Below are positions 1 through 8,881 of a stretch of DNA of 64,000 nucleotides, one piece after another. Positions within the stretch are counted from its first letter, which is position 1. Each line of letters opens with the position of its first letter. The stretch spans positions 38,139-102,138 of the forward strand of contig NZ_WIXL01000012.1 of NCBI RefSeq assembly GCF_010993955.1, read 5' to 3'. The translations under genes were made by a program, and so were the position numbers. The notes below the pieces were generated by a model. The model did not search any database and had not been told where the DNA came from. It was given only the letters and a program-made list of their open reading frames with translations. This DNA is from Oceanobacillus halotolerans. Lineage in GTDB: Bacteria > Bacillota > Bacilli > Bacillales > Amphibacillaceae.

Positions 1-1298
1 CCAACAAAACGCTCACTTACCCCTGCTACTGGCAAAGATTCTTTGAAGGCGGGGAACCAATCTTTATCCTGTATGTTATACAGCAATTGTGCTAAGTCAT
101 TTGCTGGAATGTAATTTTTGTGGGACATGCCAGATCCGTCACGAAGTAAAATGGTGTCATTATTGATAGTCAACTCGGATAAAACATCTCTTACAACATC
201 AAGTCCAGCATCCCAGCTTCCTTCATCTTGTACAACTTTACCCATTTCTTTTACCAAGGTTTCGCCATGACCATTATTGCTCAGTTTCATAAAAGGGATC
301 AGTAATTCTTCTAGTGTCATGGAATCTTTGGAAGTAAGCATGTTTGCATGATCTGGGGTAGCTTCAAATCGTATATTAGAATTTCCAATGAATTTAATCC
401 CTTGTTCTTCCAATGATTTTCTAAAGACATCTACTGCATAACCAGTTGGCTCCCACACAGATGCCCAGGACCTTGACATTGTTCCATCTTCAGGCATTAC
501 ACCTTCAACCACAATATCATTGGTTCCATGTTTCCGCTGAATGGATATGCTTTTAGCTTCACCAGCAGGTGCCATTTCTGTATGATTGACAATATTAATA
601 TAGTCGGTTTCTGGTGTAAGCTTAACATCAGCCTGATCGCCATCCTCTGAAGGTGTTACTTCAACTATAACAGTACCAGCATCATAGTCCTCATTTGGAG
701 AAAGTGTTAATGCTGAAACTTGCGCTCCTGTATAATAAGGCTCGTCCGACCAATTTAAATCAAGGGATAGACGCTCATCATCATACCAAGTATCATCTCC
801 CACCAAATCTCCTTTAATTTTCTTTATTCCCTGATTCTTTAAATCAGCGGCAAATTGATCAAAATCTTCTTTCAGTAATGTTGGGTCTCCTTTTCCCTTA
901 AGAAATAAGTCACCATGCAATACAGGACCTTTAACCTTTCCATCTGTAAATACTTCCGTGGAAAATTGATAATCAGTACCGAGCTTCTCCAATGCTGCTG
1001 CTGCAGTTATAAGTTTTTGATTGGATGCTGGATGTAAGCGTGTATCTCCCTCATGTGAATAAAGTACTTCACCACTATCAGCATCTGAAATGTTTACCCC
1101 AGTAATGGCTCCATCGAGATTGGGGTTATCCAGGATGTTTGACATTTTTTCTTCAAGTGATCCGTCCTCAAACTGTGTTTCTGAAGAGTCATCGGTTGCT
1201 GAAACAAATACATTTTTTCCTTGATCAGCAACTGGCAGTATTAGCAACATGGCAATAAGAAAAATAAAAGAAAGTTTCCGCCTCGAAGTTTGTAACAC
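1..1298 (-). CDS. dacC: D-alanyl-D-alanine carboxypeptidase, PBP4a/DacC type (peptidase S13), C-terminus cut by window edge
   Basis: Penicillin-binding protein that trims the terminal D-Ala (or peptide crosslinks) of peptidoglycan outside the membrane. The reading frame is open from a GTG start at 1296-1298 to the window edge, about 432 residues. The start follows an AAAGGA-type ribosome-binding site; an upstream ATG in that leader is closed at once by TGA. The N-terminus has a basic stretch then a hydrophobic signal segment. The acylation motif SxxK appears as ASNQKL and the SxN motif as SNN in KLSNNGHGE, both typical of the S13 family. The KTG motif should lie beyond position 1. Family assignment is firm; DacC versus a paralogue is inference. 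Confidence 0.88.
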   Translation of the reverse strand, partial: MLQTSRRKLSFIFLIAMLLILPVADQGKNVFVSATDDSSETQFEDGSLEEKMSNILDNPNLDGAITGVNISDADSGEVLYSHEGDTRLHPASNQKLITAAAALEKLGTDYQFSTEVFTDGKVKGPVLHGDLFLKGKGDPTLLKEDFDQFAADLKNQGIKKIKGDLVGDDTWYDDERLSLDLNWSDEPYYTGAQVSALTLSPNEDYDAGTVIVEVTPSEDGDQADVKLTPETDYINIVNHTEMAPAGEAKSISIQRKHGTNDIVVEGVMPEDGTMSRSWASVWEPTGYAVDVFRKSLEEQGIKFIGNSNIRFEATPDHANMLTSKDSMTLEELLIPFMKLSNNGHGETLVKEMGKVVQDEGSWDAGLDVVRDVLSELTINNDTILLRDGSGMSHKNYIPANDLAQLLYNIQDKDWFPAFKESLPVAGVSERFV

Positions 1299-1465
1299 TT
1301 GTAATTCACATCCTTTTCTATATTATTCGAATATTATTATAAATCATTTGAGTACTAATATGTGAAGATTTCTGTAAAATCATTCCAATTGCTTATCATA
1401 TTGACTTGTTATGCCTAAGAAGACCTATGACCTTTCATCTATGTTTGTTAGGACCTTTTTCCTGA

Positions 1466-1501
1466 ATAAAAAGACATCCACTCCAAATTTGAAGTGGATG
1501 T
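1466..1501 (-). terminator. Intrinsic terminator after the 52-aa gene
   Basis: Near-continuous palindrome: ACATCCACT at 1474-1482 pairs with AGTGGATGT at 1493-1501, and CAAATTTG lies at the centre. On the minus strand the stem is followed by CTTTTTATT. It lies just after the stop of the small minus-strand gene. Confidence 0.8.
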
Positions 1502-1515
1502 AAAAAATATATTCT

Positions 1516-1674
1516 TTACTTCTGTATATTATAAGTGTGTGTTCCTCGGTTATTGTGTAATTTATCCTCGATAACACCACTTTGATAACTTTGAATTAAT
1601 TGGTTTTGGACTGTAACAAGGCCTTTTTCATCTTCTCGTAATTCTGATAATGGACGATTTTTACGTTTATCCAA
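1516..1674 (-). CDS. Small basic protein of unknown function (52 aa)
   Basis: Not recognised. The frame is open up to 1740, but the best start is TTG at 1672-1674, six bases after a perfect GGAGGTG site at 1681-1687, giving a 52-residue protein beginning DKRKNRPLSELREDEKG. It is charged, has no membrane segment and no cysteine, and ends just before a good terminator, so it is a self-contained unit. It is divergent from the universal stress gene. The strong ribosome-binding site and terminator argue that it is real; homology was not established. Confidence 0.6.
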   Translation of the reverse strand: MDKRKNRPLSELREDEKGLVTVQNQLIQSYQSGVIEDKLHNNRGTHTYNIQK

Positions 1675-1813
1675 TCCAATCACCTCCACACCCTTAGTAT
1701 GTTCACATAGATGTAACAAAGTCCTATAATTATTTACCAACTTTCTAACTTTACCTTATCACAAGAAAAAAAAGGGTTTATAATGAAAGTAGATAGGAAA
1801 GGGGAGAGGAACC

Positions 1814-2248
1814 ATGGCATTTGAGTATAAGAATATAGTTGTTGCAGTGGATGGATCTGAGGCTTCTGAGAAAGCGTTTAAGAAATCATTAGAAATTGCA
1901 AAACGAAATCATTCTAAGCTAATTTTGGCACATGTGGTCGATTCCCGAACATTTGCTACTGCTGAAGCATACGATCGTACGCTAGCTGAACGAGCTGAAG
2001 AATATGCACAGGAATTAGTGAATAGCTATGTTGAAAATGCGAAAGAAGTGGGGATTACAGATCTTATTCGAGTAATTGAATATGGTTCTCCGAAAGTTAA
2101 AATCGCCAAAGAAATAGCAGAAGATTATGATGCTGATTTAATTATTTGTGGTGCTACTGGAATGAATGCAGTTGAACGGTTTCTAATAGGTAGTGTATCA
2201 GAAAGTATTACACGCTATGCAAGTTGCGATGTATTAGTTGTACGGTAA
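1814..2248 (+). CDS. Universal stress protein, UspA family, ATP-binding subtype
   Basis: Single-domain Usp of 144 residues, the usual length. The C-terminal nucleotide-binding signature G-x2-G-x9-G-S is present as GATGMNAVERFLIGSVS, and the early strand VVAVDGSEASEKA carries the conserved Asp. Such proteins are cytosolic dimers induced in stress; the precise role is unknown. Translation starts at ATG after GGGGAGAGG. A TATAAT lies at 1779-1784, a plausible promoter -10. The gene is monocistronic and ends in its own terminator. Confidence 0.93.
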   Translation: MAFEYKNIVVAVDGSEASEKAFKKSLEIAKRNHSKLILAHVVDSRTFATAEAYDRTLAERAEEYAQELVNSYVENAKEVGITDLIRVIEYGSPKVKIAKEIAEDYDADLIICGATGMNAVERFLIGSVSESITRYASCDVLVVR

Positions 2249-2257
2249 ACGAGCTTT

Positions 2258-2293
2258 AGGAACACCTCACTTACCAAGGTGTTCCTTTTTTCC
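2258..2293 (+). terminator. Intrinsic terminator of the Usp gene
   Basis: AGGAACACCT (2258-2267) pairs with AGGTGTTCCT (2277-2286), followed by a run of T on the plus strand. Confidence 0.9.
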
Positions 2294-2298
2294 GTTAG

Positions 2299-2395
2299 GG
2301 GAGTATAAAATTTGTTGTTTTTGTACGACGCATAATACATCAACTATTCATTTAAATTAATACTTAAAGAAGCAACAATCATCTAGAAAGCAGCC
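2299..2395. repeat. Degenerate copy of MITE-like repeat family A
   Basis: About 97 bases resembling the intact copy at 8882-8977. The right end has the terminal block GCAACAATC..TAGAAAGCAGCC; the left end, with TTTGTTGTTTTT, is decayed. It sits between the convergent Usp gene and moaB. Bases 2396-2598, between this copy and moaB, show no gene or repeat that I recognise. Confidence 0.6.
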
Positions 2396-2598
2396 CTACA
2401 GCCGTACTCTGTTACCTTTTCACTTCCTCTCTTGCTGATTCGGGCACAGAGACAGCTGCTGTGTTATCTTTTTTAATTCCCATTTGGCAATGACAAGCTT
2501 CCTACGACAAAACACTCCCCGTACGAGGTTTCATCCTTCTTCTCTTCACACAAAAAAACACTAGCACTCTTATCAGTCATTTCTTTTACTAATAAGTA

Positions 2599-3111
2599 TT
2601 ATGTAAGATCCTTGTTGATTTCATTCACTACGTGTGATAGTTCTGGTAAAATTAACTTAGCTAATGCCAACTTCACAGCACCTGATGATCCAGGTGTAGC
2701 AAAAATTGCTGTATTATTTCGCACACCAGCAATGGCTCGTGATAGAATAGCTGCAGAACCAATATCCTCTTGGTAACTTAACATTCGAAAAAGCTCTCCA
2801 AATCCTACGATTTCTTTTTCAAGCATTGGCTTTATTGTTTCAATGGTTACATCCCTTCGTGCGATTCCAGTTCCACCATTGGTTAAGATAACGTCAATTT
2901 CATCCTTTATACAACCAGCCTCTATCCGATCATGAATAATTATCCCCTCATCTTTTATAATTTCTTTCTGTACAATTTCATGTCCTTCTTTTGTTAATTG
3001 TTCTACCATTAAATTTCCACTTTTATCTGTTTCATCTGTTCGCGTATCACTAATTGTCAATACGAGACAGCGTAGTGAACATTTATTTTTTTTATGTTCG
3101 TGAACTGCCAT
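2599..3111 (-). CDS. moaB: Molybdenum cofactor biosynthesis protein MoaB
   Basis: MoaB/MogA-type protein of 170 residues, for adenylylation of molybdopterin before molybdenum insertion. The MPT-binding core is visible as TNGGTGIARRDVT in mid-protein, and ISDTR near the N-terminus is also typical. The open frame extends upstream to 3153, but ATG at 3109-3111 follows AAGGAGG and gives the family length, so it is preferred. No other molybdopterin genes lie nearby; the location next to ackA matches B. subtilis. Confidence 0.92.
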   Translation of the reverse strand: MAVHEHKKNKCSLRCLVLTISDTRTDETDKSGNLMVEQLTKEGHEIVQKEIIKDEGIIIHDRIEAGCIKDEIDVILTNGGTGIARRDVTIETIKPMLEKEIVGFGELFRMLSYQEDIGSAAILSRAIAGVRNNTAIFATPGSSGAVKLALAKLILPELSHVVNEINKDLT

Positions 3112-3205
3112 AAATTCTTCCTCCTTTTGAAATATTTTCACTTTCGGTTTCACACGGGGGCTACCATATTAGTAAAAACCTTTTTATACTTTGTGCACTA
3201 AAATT

Positions 3206-3682
3206 TTTAGCAACGTCGAGTCTACTTCTTAGCTAAAATTCATACTCTAACGTGGAACAAAAGCTAGAAGCGCCTTGATCACCCCCGATTAGAAAACTTG
3301 GCTTGTCGCCAAGTGGCGAAAGCCTTAGTTGCACTTATGCAGTAAGAAAGTTTTTTTAACTGCCAAGTATAAGCCAAGCCTCGTCGTGGCACTTTTCCGC
3401 GTAAATGTGGATTGACTTATGACCTCGAGGGGATAGGCCTGGCCGATGTAAACTCGTGCGTCCTTATGTCTATCGGCACTAGGACGTCAATCGCTCGAAG
3501 CTGGACGTGGCCTTTCCTATCCAAAGCAGTAATGACACCAACTTTTTATTCTTCTTCCTTTTTAGAAAAACTCGCATTCGCTCGTCTTTTAGCGAAGGTG
3601 TTAGTTTTTCTTATACTTGGGACGTAAAAATTTCAGCTACGCCGAGTCCACTCCTTGGCTAAAATTTTATACTTTCCTAACG
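3206..3682. repeat. Modular interspersed repeat, family B (copy 1)
   Basis: A roughly 480-base non-coding block closely matching 30424-30830. A central module (about 3252-3513, starting GAACAAAAGCTAGAAGCGCC) is flanked on both sides by versions of a second module ending in TAACGTG (to 3251 and about 3561-3682). The second module includes a terminator-like palindrome, AAAACT..AGTTTT, near 3570-3610. A short reading frame at 3412-3627 lies wholly inside it and is not credible. Bases 3112-3205 hold nothing recognisable. Confidence 0.8.
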
Positions 3683-3685
3683 TGT

Positions 3686-3722
3686 AAAAAAGGTCTTGCT
3701 ATTGTGTAGCAAAACCTTTTGC
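3686..3722 (-). terminator. Intrinsic terminator of ackA
   Basis: AAAAGGT..TTGCTA pairs across a short loop with TAGCAA..ACCTTTT; on the minus strand it ends in TTTTTTAC. It lies just after the ackA stop. Confidence 0.85.
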
Positions 3723-3730
3723 ATCTAAGT

Positions 3731-4924
3731 TTATTGTGCCAATCGTACCGTATCCCTTGCAATCATTACCTCTTCATTTGTCGGAATCACAATAACCTTA
3801 ACTGGAGAATGTGGATAATTAATAAAGGCTTCCTTGCCACGAACATGATTCCGTTTCGGATCCCAATATACCCCCATAAATTCTAAGCCAGTTAATACTT
3901 TCTCTCGTATCGTATCACTGTTCTCTCCTACACCTGCAGTGAAGATAATTGCGTCTACTCCTGACATTCTTGCAGCATAAGAACCTAAATATTTGTGAAT
4001 TCGTCCTGCAAATACGTCTAAAGCAAGTTCTGCACGTTCATCTTCTTGTGACTTTTCCTCAATATCCCGTAAATCACTAGAAAAGCCTGATAATGCAAGC
4101 ATACCACTTTTCTTATTTAGCACGTTAATCACTTCTTCAGCCGTTTGCCCTGTTTTTTCCATGATATAAGGAATAAGCGCAGGATCAAGATTTCCTGAAC
4201 GTGTTCCCATTGTTACACCAGCAAGTGGTGTGAATCCCATTGACGTATCAATGGACCTTCCGCCTTCAATTGCCGTAATACTAGCACCATTACCTAGGTG
4301 ACAGGAAATCAATCGTAATTGCTCTAAAGGAACATTTAACATTTCAGAAGCGCGTTGGGATACATATTTATGGGATGTTCCATGAAACCCATACTTACGA
4401 ATACCATATTCCTTGTAATACTCATATGGGAGACTGTATAAATAGGATTTTTCTGGCATTGTTTGATGAAAAGCTGTATCAAATACTGCAACCATTGGTA
4501 CATTTGGTAAGATGTCTTGAAATGCCCGAATTCCTGTAAGGTTTGCTGGGTTGTGCAATGGTGCCAATTCAGATACTGCTTCAATACTTTGAATCACTTC
4601 ATCCGTAATCTTAACGGAATCACTGAATCGTTCCCCACCATGTACAACCCGGTGTCCAATTGCATCAATATCCTCAAGTGATTCAATAACGCCAGAATTG
4701 GTTAGCTTATCTAACAAATGTTTGACAGCTTGTTCATGGTCAGGAATATCTGTCACCATTTTGTCTTTGTTATTAGCCACTTCCATTGTAAAAACAGAGT
4801 CAGCAATCCCAATTCGCTCAACTAACCCTTTTGCTAAAACACGTTCTTCCGGCATACGTATTAATTGGAACTTCAAGGATGAGCTACCAGCGTTAATTGC
4901 TAGAATGTTGTTTAAATTTGTCAT
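3731..4924 (-). CDS. ackA: Acetate kinase
   Basis: Converts acetyl phosphate and ADP to acetate and ATP in carbon overflow; cytosolic dimer of the ASKHA fold. The 397-residue length is standard. Visible motifs are NAGSSSLKF at residues 10-18, the HRVVHGG segment, the CHLGNG block and GTRSGNLDP. The start ATG follows AGGGAGA. The gene starts 13 bases after ytxK, as in B. subtilis, and ends in a terminator. CcpA, encoded at 35.6 kb, is the known activator of ackA in B. subtilis; no clear cre was found immediately upstream here. Confidence 0.97.
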   Translation of the reverse strand: MTNLNNILAINAGSSSLKFQLIRMPEERVLAKGLVERIGIADSVFTMEVANNKDKMVTDIPDHEQAVKHLLDKLTNSGVIESLEDIDAIGHRVVHGGERFSDSVKITDEVIQSIEAVSELAPLHNPANLTGIRAFQDILPNVPMVAVFDTAFHQTMPEKSYLYSLPYEYYKEYGIRKYGFHGTSHKYVSQRASEMLNVPLEQLRLISCHLGNGASITAIEGGRSIDTSMGFTPLAGVTMGTRSGNLDPALIPYIMEKTGQTAEEVINVLNKKSGMLALSGFSSDLRDIEEKSQEDERAELALDVFAGRIHKYLGSYAARMSGVDAIIFTAGVGENSDTIREKVLTGLEFMGVYWDPKRNHVRGKEAFINYPHSPVKVIVIPTNEEVMIARDTVRLAQ

Positions 4925-4937
4925 GATGTCATCTCCC

Positions 4938-5933
4938 TTAAGGTAAATCGGTATTATTATACGTCGAAAACCAAGTATTCATTTGTCCTAAAATATCTTC
5001 CATTGCTTTTGTATTTTTAAAGGATGGCATTTCAACAAGCAATGGCTGTTTTGGTGCTTTCGTTCCGTTTCCTTGCTTTTGTAATACTAAAATGCTCTTT
5101 CGATGCTTGTCTGATTTAAATGCGCTCTCCGGTAAATGTAAAACACCTACGATATGAGCTGTTTCCTCTAAGTATGCATAAAGCTTATCAGACTGATCAC
5201 TATCAAAAAGAAAATCAGGAATGACAAATATTAAGTAACCCCCGTCTTTCGTGTAACGTAGGCTTTGTTCGATTAACAGATGATGTGAGTACGAGTGCCC
5301 TTCATCTGCCTTAAGCTTAAATTCAGCTGCTCTTATATCATCTGGATAATAACCAATTGGCAGATCAGCTACAATTAAATCAACTGGATCTAATAAAAAA
5401 GGACGTAAACTGTCTTGGTGGAAAAATTCAATTTCCTTTTTCTGTAAATTAGCATTTAGAACCGATAACTGAATTAATGTTGGATCAACATCACTTGCAT
5501 ATGCCTCTACAGGTTGTTTTAGTTGATTTAAGACAGCTGTTAATAAATTAGCAGTCCCACTTACCGGGTCAAATATACTAATGGTTTCTTTTTTTTCTGT
5601 TACTTTCCCTGCAAGATAGCCAACTAACAATGCAACTGTTTCTGGTGTCATTAAATGTTGTTGCTGTGTTGTTCCTTTCATACCTTTTAGAATTGCTAGT
5701 TGAATTGCCTTCCTAACCTCTTCCGTTTGATACTGACTTAAGTTTGCTTCCTTTATTCTTGTTTGTAATTTATGTCGCATAATATCGTCCATGTCTTCAG
5801 TAGGCTCACCATGAAATAAGCATTCCAGCGTAATAGCTAAACGATCTAAATACGGCTCATTCACGTGTTGCTGAAGCATGTCCGTTGTCTCATCAACCCA
5901 AGTAAACAAGGATTCCACATTTGATTGCTCCAT
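4938..5933 (-). CDS. ytxK: Class I SAM-dependent DNA-methylase-like protein YtxK
   Basis: Protein of 331 residues with an N6-adenine methyltransferase-like Rossmann domain. Motif I appears as [10 protein letters not shown] and the catalytic-loop motif as DLPIGYYP, a variant of the usual D/N-P-P-Y/F. Function in cells is not established. ATG at 5931-5933 follows GGAGGGG and gives the B. subtilis length; the frame stays open to 5999, but that start lacks a site. Probably co-transcribed with ackA, 13 bases downstream. Confidence 0.9.
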   Translation of the reverse strand: MEQSNVESLFTWVDETTDMLQQHVNEPYLDRLAITLECLFHGEPTEDMDDIMRHKLQTRIKEANLSQYQTEEVRKAIQLAILKGMKGTTQQQHLMTPETVALLVGYLAGKVTEKKETISIFDPVSGTANLLTAVLNQLKQPVEAYASDVDPTLIQLSVLNANLQKKEIEFFHQDSLRPFLLDPVDLIVADLPIGYYPDDIRAAEFKLKADEGHSYSHHLLIEQSLRYTKDGGYLIFVIPDFLFDSDQSDKLYAYLEETAHIVGVLHLPESAFKSDKHRKSILVLQKQGNGTKAPKQPLLVEMPSFKNTKAMEDILGQMNTWFSTYNNTDLP

Positions 5934-6086
5934 TATTCCCCTCCATTCCATCCATTTGCGCGTTTCTAATTGTACCAAAAATTGATGAATGCTGTACAAA
6001 GTTATGCCACCAATCGGTGCGGTTTGCGATTAACTACACTGCTAATGACAACAAAATCGCACGAAAGCCTACGGATATGGTGTTCG

Positions 6087-6214
6087 GCTTAAGTTCACAA
6101 TTGAAGCGCTTAAGTTCACAATTTATTGGCTCAAGCTCAGCATGCAAAGCACTTAAGTTCACAACTTAGCCGCTCAAGCATAGTATGTAAAGCGCTCCAC
6201 TTCACCGTTATTTG
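6087..6214. repeat. Degenerate tandem repeat, six units of 21-22 bases
   Basis: Units begin at 6087, 6108, 6129, 6151, 6172 and 6194. Units 1, 2 and 4 share CTTAAGTTCACAA. Units 3 and 5 share GCTCAAGC and end in AAAGC. Unit 6 is the most decayed. The array lies between the start of ytxK and the terminator of tpx. Confidence 0.8.
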
Positions 6215-6221
6215 TAAAAAC

Positions 6222-6255
6222 AGTAAAATCTCCCCCATTTATAAACGGGAGAGAT
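6222..6255 (-). terminator. Intrinsic terminator of tpx
   Basis: ATCTCtCCC pairs with GGGgGAGAT across a short AT loop, followed on the minus strand by TTTTACTGTTTTT. Confidence 0.75.
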
Positions 6256-6264
6256 AGATATGTC

Positions 6265-6762
6265 TTATTTAGCTGCTTTTGCTGCTTCTAATGCCTTGTC
6301 ATAATCAGGGTGATTAGTGTTTTCCGAAACATATTCAACATAGGTTACTTCATCATTTGAATCTACAACGAATATGGATCTTGATAGTAGTCGCATTTCT
6401 TTAATAAGTACACCATACTTTTCACCAAAATCAGCATCACGATGATCGGATAATAACTCCAAGTTCTTTACTCCATTCACTTCACGCCAACGCTTTTGCG
6501 CGAAAGGTAAGTCCATACTAATGGTTATCACTTGGACATCAATTTGTTCTGCTTCATCATTAAATCGTTGTGTTTGTTTAGAACATACACCTGTATCAAC
6601 GGAGGGAACGACACTTATCAATTTTACTTTGCCTTTATAATCATCAAGCGTCACTTCTTGAAGATCATTTGATAAGACAGAGAAATTTGGTGCCTTATCC
6701 CCTACCTTCACTTCACTTCCAACTAATGTGACTGGATCTTGATTGAATGTAACATTGGCCAT
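6265..6762 (-). CDS. tpx: Thiol peroxidase Tpx lacking the resolving cysteine
   Basis: Peroxiredoxin that reduces hydroperoxides in the cytosol; 165 residues, full length. The peroxidatic site is intact in PSVDTGVCSKQTQRF (Cys about residue 60). In B. subtilis Tpx the resolving cysteine follows DLPFAQxRW as RWCGANG; here the same place reads RWREVNG. The codon is CGT, one base from TGT. The peroxidatic cysteine is the only cysteine in the protein. The enzyme would therefore need an external thiol, unlike the usual atypical 2-Cys cycle. The gene is monocistronic with its own terminator. Confidence 0.95.
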   Translation of the reverse strand: MANVTFNQDPVTLVGSEVKVGDKAPNFSVLSNDLQEVTLDDYKGKVKLISVVPSVDTGVCSKQTQRFNDEAEQIDVQVITISMDLPFAQKRWREVNGVKNLELLSDHRDADFGEKYGVLIKEMRLLSRSIFVVDSNDEVTYVEYVSENTNHPDYDKALEAAKAAK

Positions 6763-6846
6763 ATGAATTCATTCCTCCTAGAAATATTTGTTAATCTTAT
6801 AGAAAACATTATGAAGAATAACATATCATATGTCCAATGATAGGTA

Positions 6847-7299
6847 TTATATATCATAATTGGTCTTCTCTTCTTTTCCTTTCCATTTCCTACCCTTTCC
6901 TTCTTTACCCTCTTTATCAAAATTTGTATCCTTTAATATTTCCTGTATCTTTTCTACTGCTTTTGGAGCAACTTCCAGCATTTTTTCATAAATATGTGTA
7001 TTCTCATTTAAGTGTACCATCTTAACACCTTGTTCACTCACAATTAAAAACGCGATTGGTGTAACCGATACACCACCACCGCTTCCTCCACCGAATGGTA
7101 ATGTTTCATCACTTGAGTTACTTGCACTAAACTCACTACCACCTGCTGCAAAGCCAAATCCGAGCTTAGAAACGGGAATGATGACACTTCCATCTGGTGA
7201 TTCGACTGGATCCCCTATAATTGTATTCACATCAATCATTTCTTTTAGGTTTTCCATCGCCGTTGTCATTAACCCTTGTATCGGATGTTCTTCCATCAT
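6847..7299 (-). CDS. gerW: Sporulation protein GerW (YtfJ)
   Basis: Sporulation-linked protein needed for L-alanine germination in B. subtilis. Typical sequence: an N-terminal HPIQGLMTTAMENLKEMIDV, the VIIPVSKLGFGFAAGG block, and a glycine-rich FGGGSGGGVSVTPIAFL. Length 150 is normal; the C-terminus is lysine- and glycine-rich. Two adjacent ATG codons follow GGAGGATA; either could start it. It follows ytfI by 10 bases, the conserved pair. Confidence 0.93.
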   Translation of the reverse strand: MMEEHPIQGLMTTAMENLKEMIDVNTIIGDPVESPDGSVIIPVSKLGFGFAAGGSEFSASNSSDETLPFGGGSGGGVSVTPIAFLIVSEQGVKMVHLNENTHIYEKMLEVAPKAVEKIQEILKDTNFDKEGKEGKGRKWKGKEEKTNYDI

Positions 7300-7309
7300 T
7301 ATCCTCCTT

Positions 7310-7915
7310 TTACATTGCTAACTTTTCTTTAGCTGGAATACTGCGTATCATTTTATAGAGCGCACGAATAGCTTTTCCTAATCGAATCGAAACCATGCAT
7401 TTCATTCGAGAATGAAAGTATTCTTGTTGAAAATATGGTACAACCGAGATAGTTGGCTTATTAAGCAAATTGCTTTTTTCAATAACTACTCCCAGAATTA
7501 AGCCTTTTATTGTCCAAATTCCTCCTGTTGTGATCCCTGTAGAAGCAGCATCACCAGTGCCGATATGTGTCTCCCATTCAAGCTGGTGAACAAACGTATT
7601 AGCCACTAAATATTGAAATAAAATATCTTTTGTTTCAACATACAACTTTGCCATATATTGTAATTGGTGGTATATAAAGCGTAACTTCTCTAAGAAAGAT
7701 TTTTCCTCTATTTCCTCTAATAATCCAATATCTTGTTGTTCTTTAAAATCAATGTTCGTTTGCAATATAGGTATCTTATAAAGCAATACTCTTAGAGATA
7801 ACCAACTTCTTTCCTTATCATAGATACTATGTATGGATATGGTTAAGGTCGAAAATAATAAAATGATAATAAGAATAAGGATGACTAACACAACACCAAT
7901 AAGTATCCATACCAT
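7310..7915 (-). CDS. ytfI: DUF2953 membrane protein YtfI
   Basis: Protein of 201 residues with one strongly hydrophobic N-terminal segment (about residues 3-25) and a mostly soluble remainder, matching the DUF2953/YtfI family in location next to gerW. The family has conserved His/Glu/Gly features (HIGTGDAASTGI). The function is unknown; pairing with gerW suggests a sporulation role. Start ATG follows AAGGAG. Confidence 0.8.
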   Translation of the reverse strand: MVWILIGVVLVILILIIILLFSTLTISIHSIYDKERSWLSLRVLLYKIPILQTNIDFKEQQDIGLLEEIEEKSFLEKLRFIYHQLQYMAKLYVETKDILFQYLVANTFVHQLEWETHIGTGDAASTGITTGGIWTIKGLILGVVIEKSNLLNKPTISVVPYFQQEYFHSRMKCMVSIRLGKAIRALYKMIRSIPAKEKLAM

Positions 7916-8060
7916 ACGAAATGCTCCTTCATTATTTTAACTATGTTCCTAGTTTTTGCAAAAATGGCCTTTTTAAACATACTTTTCCTAAACATGGAAG
8001 ATAGAATCAATAGGTGATAAAATATTTTTATAATACTTCGATGTGGAGGCACTGATATAT

Positions 8061-8861
8061 ATGACAGAACGGCGAAATATTTACTTTTATTATCCAAACG
8101 ATCCAGAAGTAAAAGAGAAACTAGAACCATTAATGAAAGTAGCAAGGGAGAATGATTTTCATATCGTGGAGGATGATAAAAACGCCAATATCATTGTAAG
8201 TGTTGGCGGAGATGGGACCTTCCTTCAAGCGGTACGGAACACAGGATTCAGGCAAGATTGTTTATATACTGGCCTCACCTATTCTGATGAAGCTGGCTTA
8301 TATTGTGATTTTAATATGGATGACTTTAATGATTTATTACACATCATCGAACATGCCGAAAAAGAAGTGCGACGCTTCCCTGTAATTGATGTCGAAATTA
8401 ATGGGGAAAGGACATTTCATTGCTTAAATGAAGTAAGTATAAGATCTACTATTATTAAAACAATAGCAATTGATGTCTATATTGACGATATGCATTTTGA
8501 AACATTCCGTGGGGATGGCCTAATCGTAGCTACCCCAACAGGAAGTACAGGCTATAACAAATCAACCTTAGGTGCTGTGGTAGATCCAAAAATTCCTTGC
8601 TTCCAAGTTAGTGAGCTTGCATCATTAAATAACAATCGCTACCGCACATTAGGGTCTTCCTTTATTTTAAATAAAGACCGCAAATTAACATTAGATGTTA
8701 TCCAAGATGGGAATGACTATCCAGTTGTAGGTCTGGATAACGAAGCCTATTCAATCCGTAACATTAAACAAATTGCTGTTTCCTTGAGTAACAAAGAAGT
8801 TAAGACAGTTAAACTCAAACATAATTCATATTGGGATCGAGTAAAACGGACATTTCTATAG
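8061..8861 (+). CDS. ppnK: NAD kinase
   Basis: Phosphorylates NAD to NADP with ATP. The diagnostic GGDGT loop is present (VSVGGDGTFLQAV) together with the substrate motif NEVSIRS and PTGSTGY. ATG at 8061 gives 266 residues, matching the B. subtilis YtdI paralogue; a frame-extending ATG at 8043 lacks a site, while GGAGG precedes 8061 at a slightly long spacing. Divergent from ytfI and convergent with the amidohydrolase. Confidence 0.93.
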   Translation: MTERRNIYFYYPNDPEVKEKLEPLMKVARENDFHIVEDDKNANIIVSVGGDGTFLQAVRNTGFRQDCLYTGLTYSDEAGLYCDFNMDDFNDLLHIIEHAEKEVRRFPVIDVEINGERTFHCLNEVSIRSTIIKTIAIDVYIDDMHFETFRGDGLIVATPTGSTGYNKSTLGAVVDPKIPCFQVSELASLNNNRYRTLGSSFILNKDRKLTLDVIQDGNDYPVVGLDNEAYSIRNIKQIAVSLSNKEVKTVKLKHNSYWDRVKRTFL

Positions 8862-8881
8862 TAAAAATAATAATTATGTTA

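Noticed and set aside
3412..3627. Plus-strand reading frame of 71 codons
   Set aside because: Lies wholly inside a family B repeat, lacks a ribosome-binding site, and matches the other copy only at DNA level.
6087..6214. CRISPR-like array
   Set aside because: Units are tandem and direct, without unique spacers, degenerate, and no cas genes are nearby.
6723..6920. Minus-strand frame overlapping tpx and gerW
   Set aside because: Shadows real genes, no family match, no ribosome-binding site.
7885..8145. Minus-strand hydrophobic frame opposite the start of the NAD kinase gene
   Set aside because: Antisense to a clear conserved gene and to the ytfI promoter region; no supporting signals.
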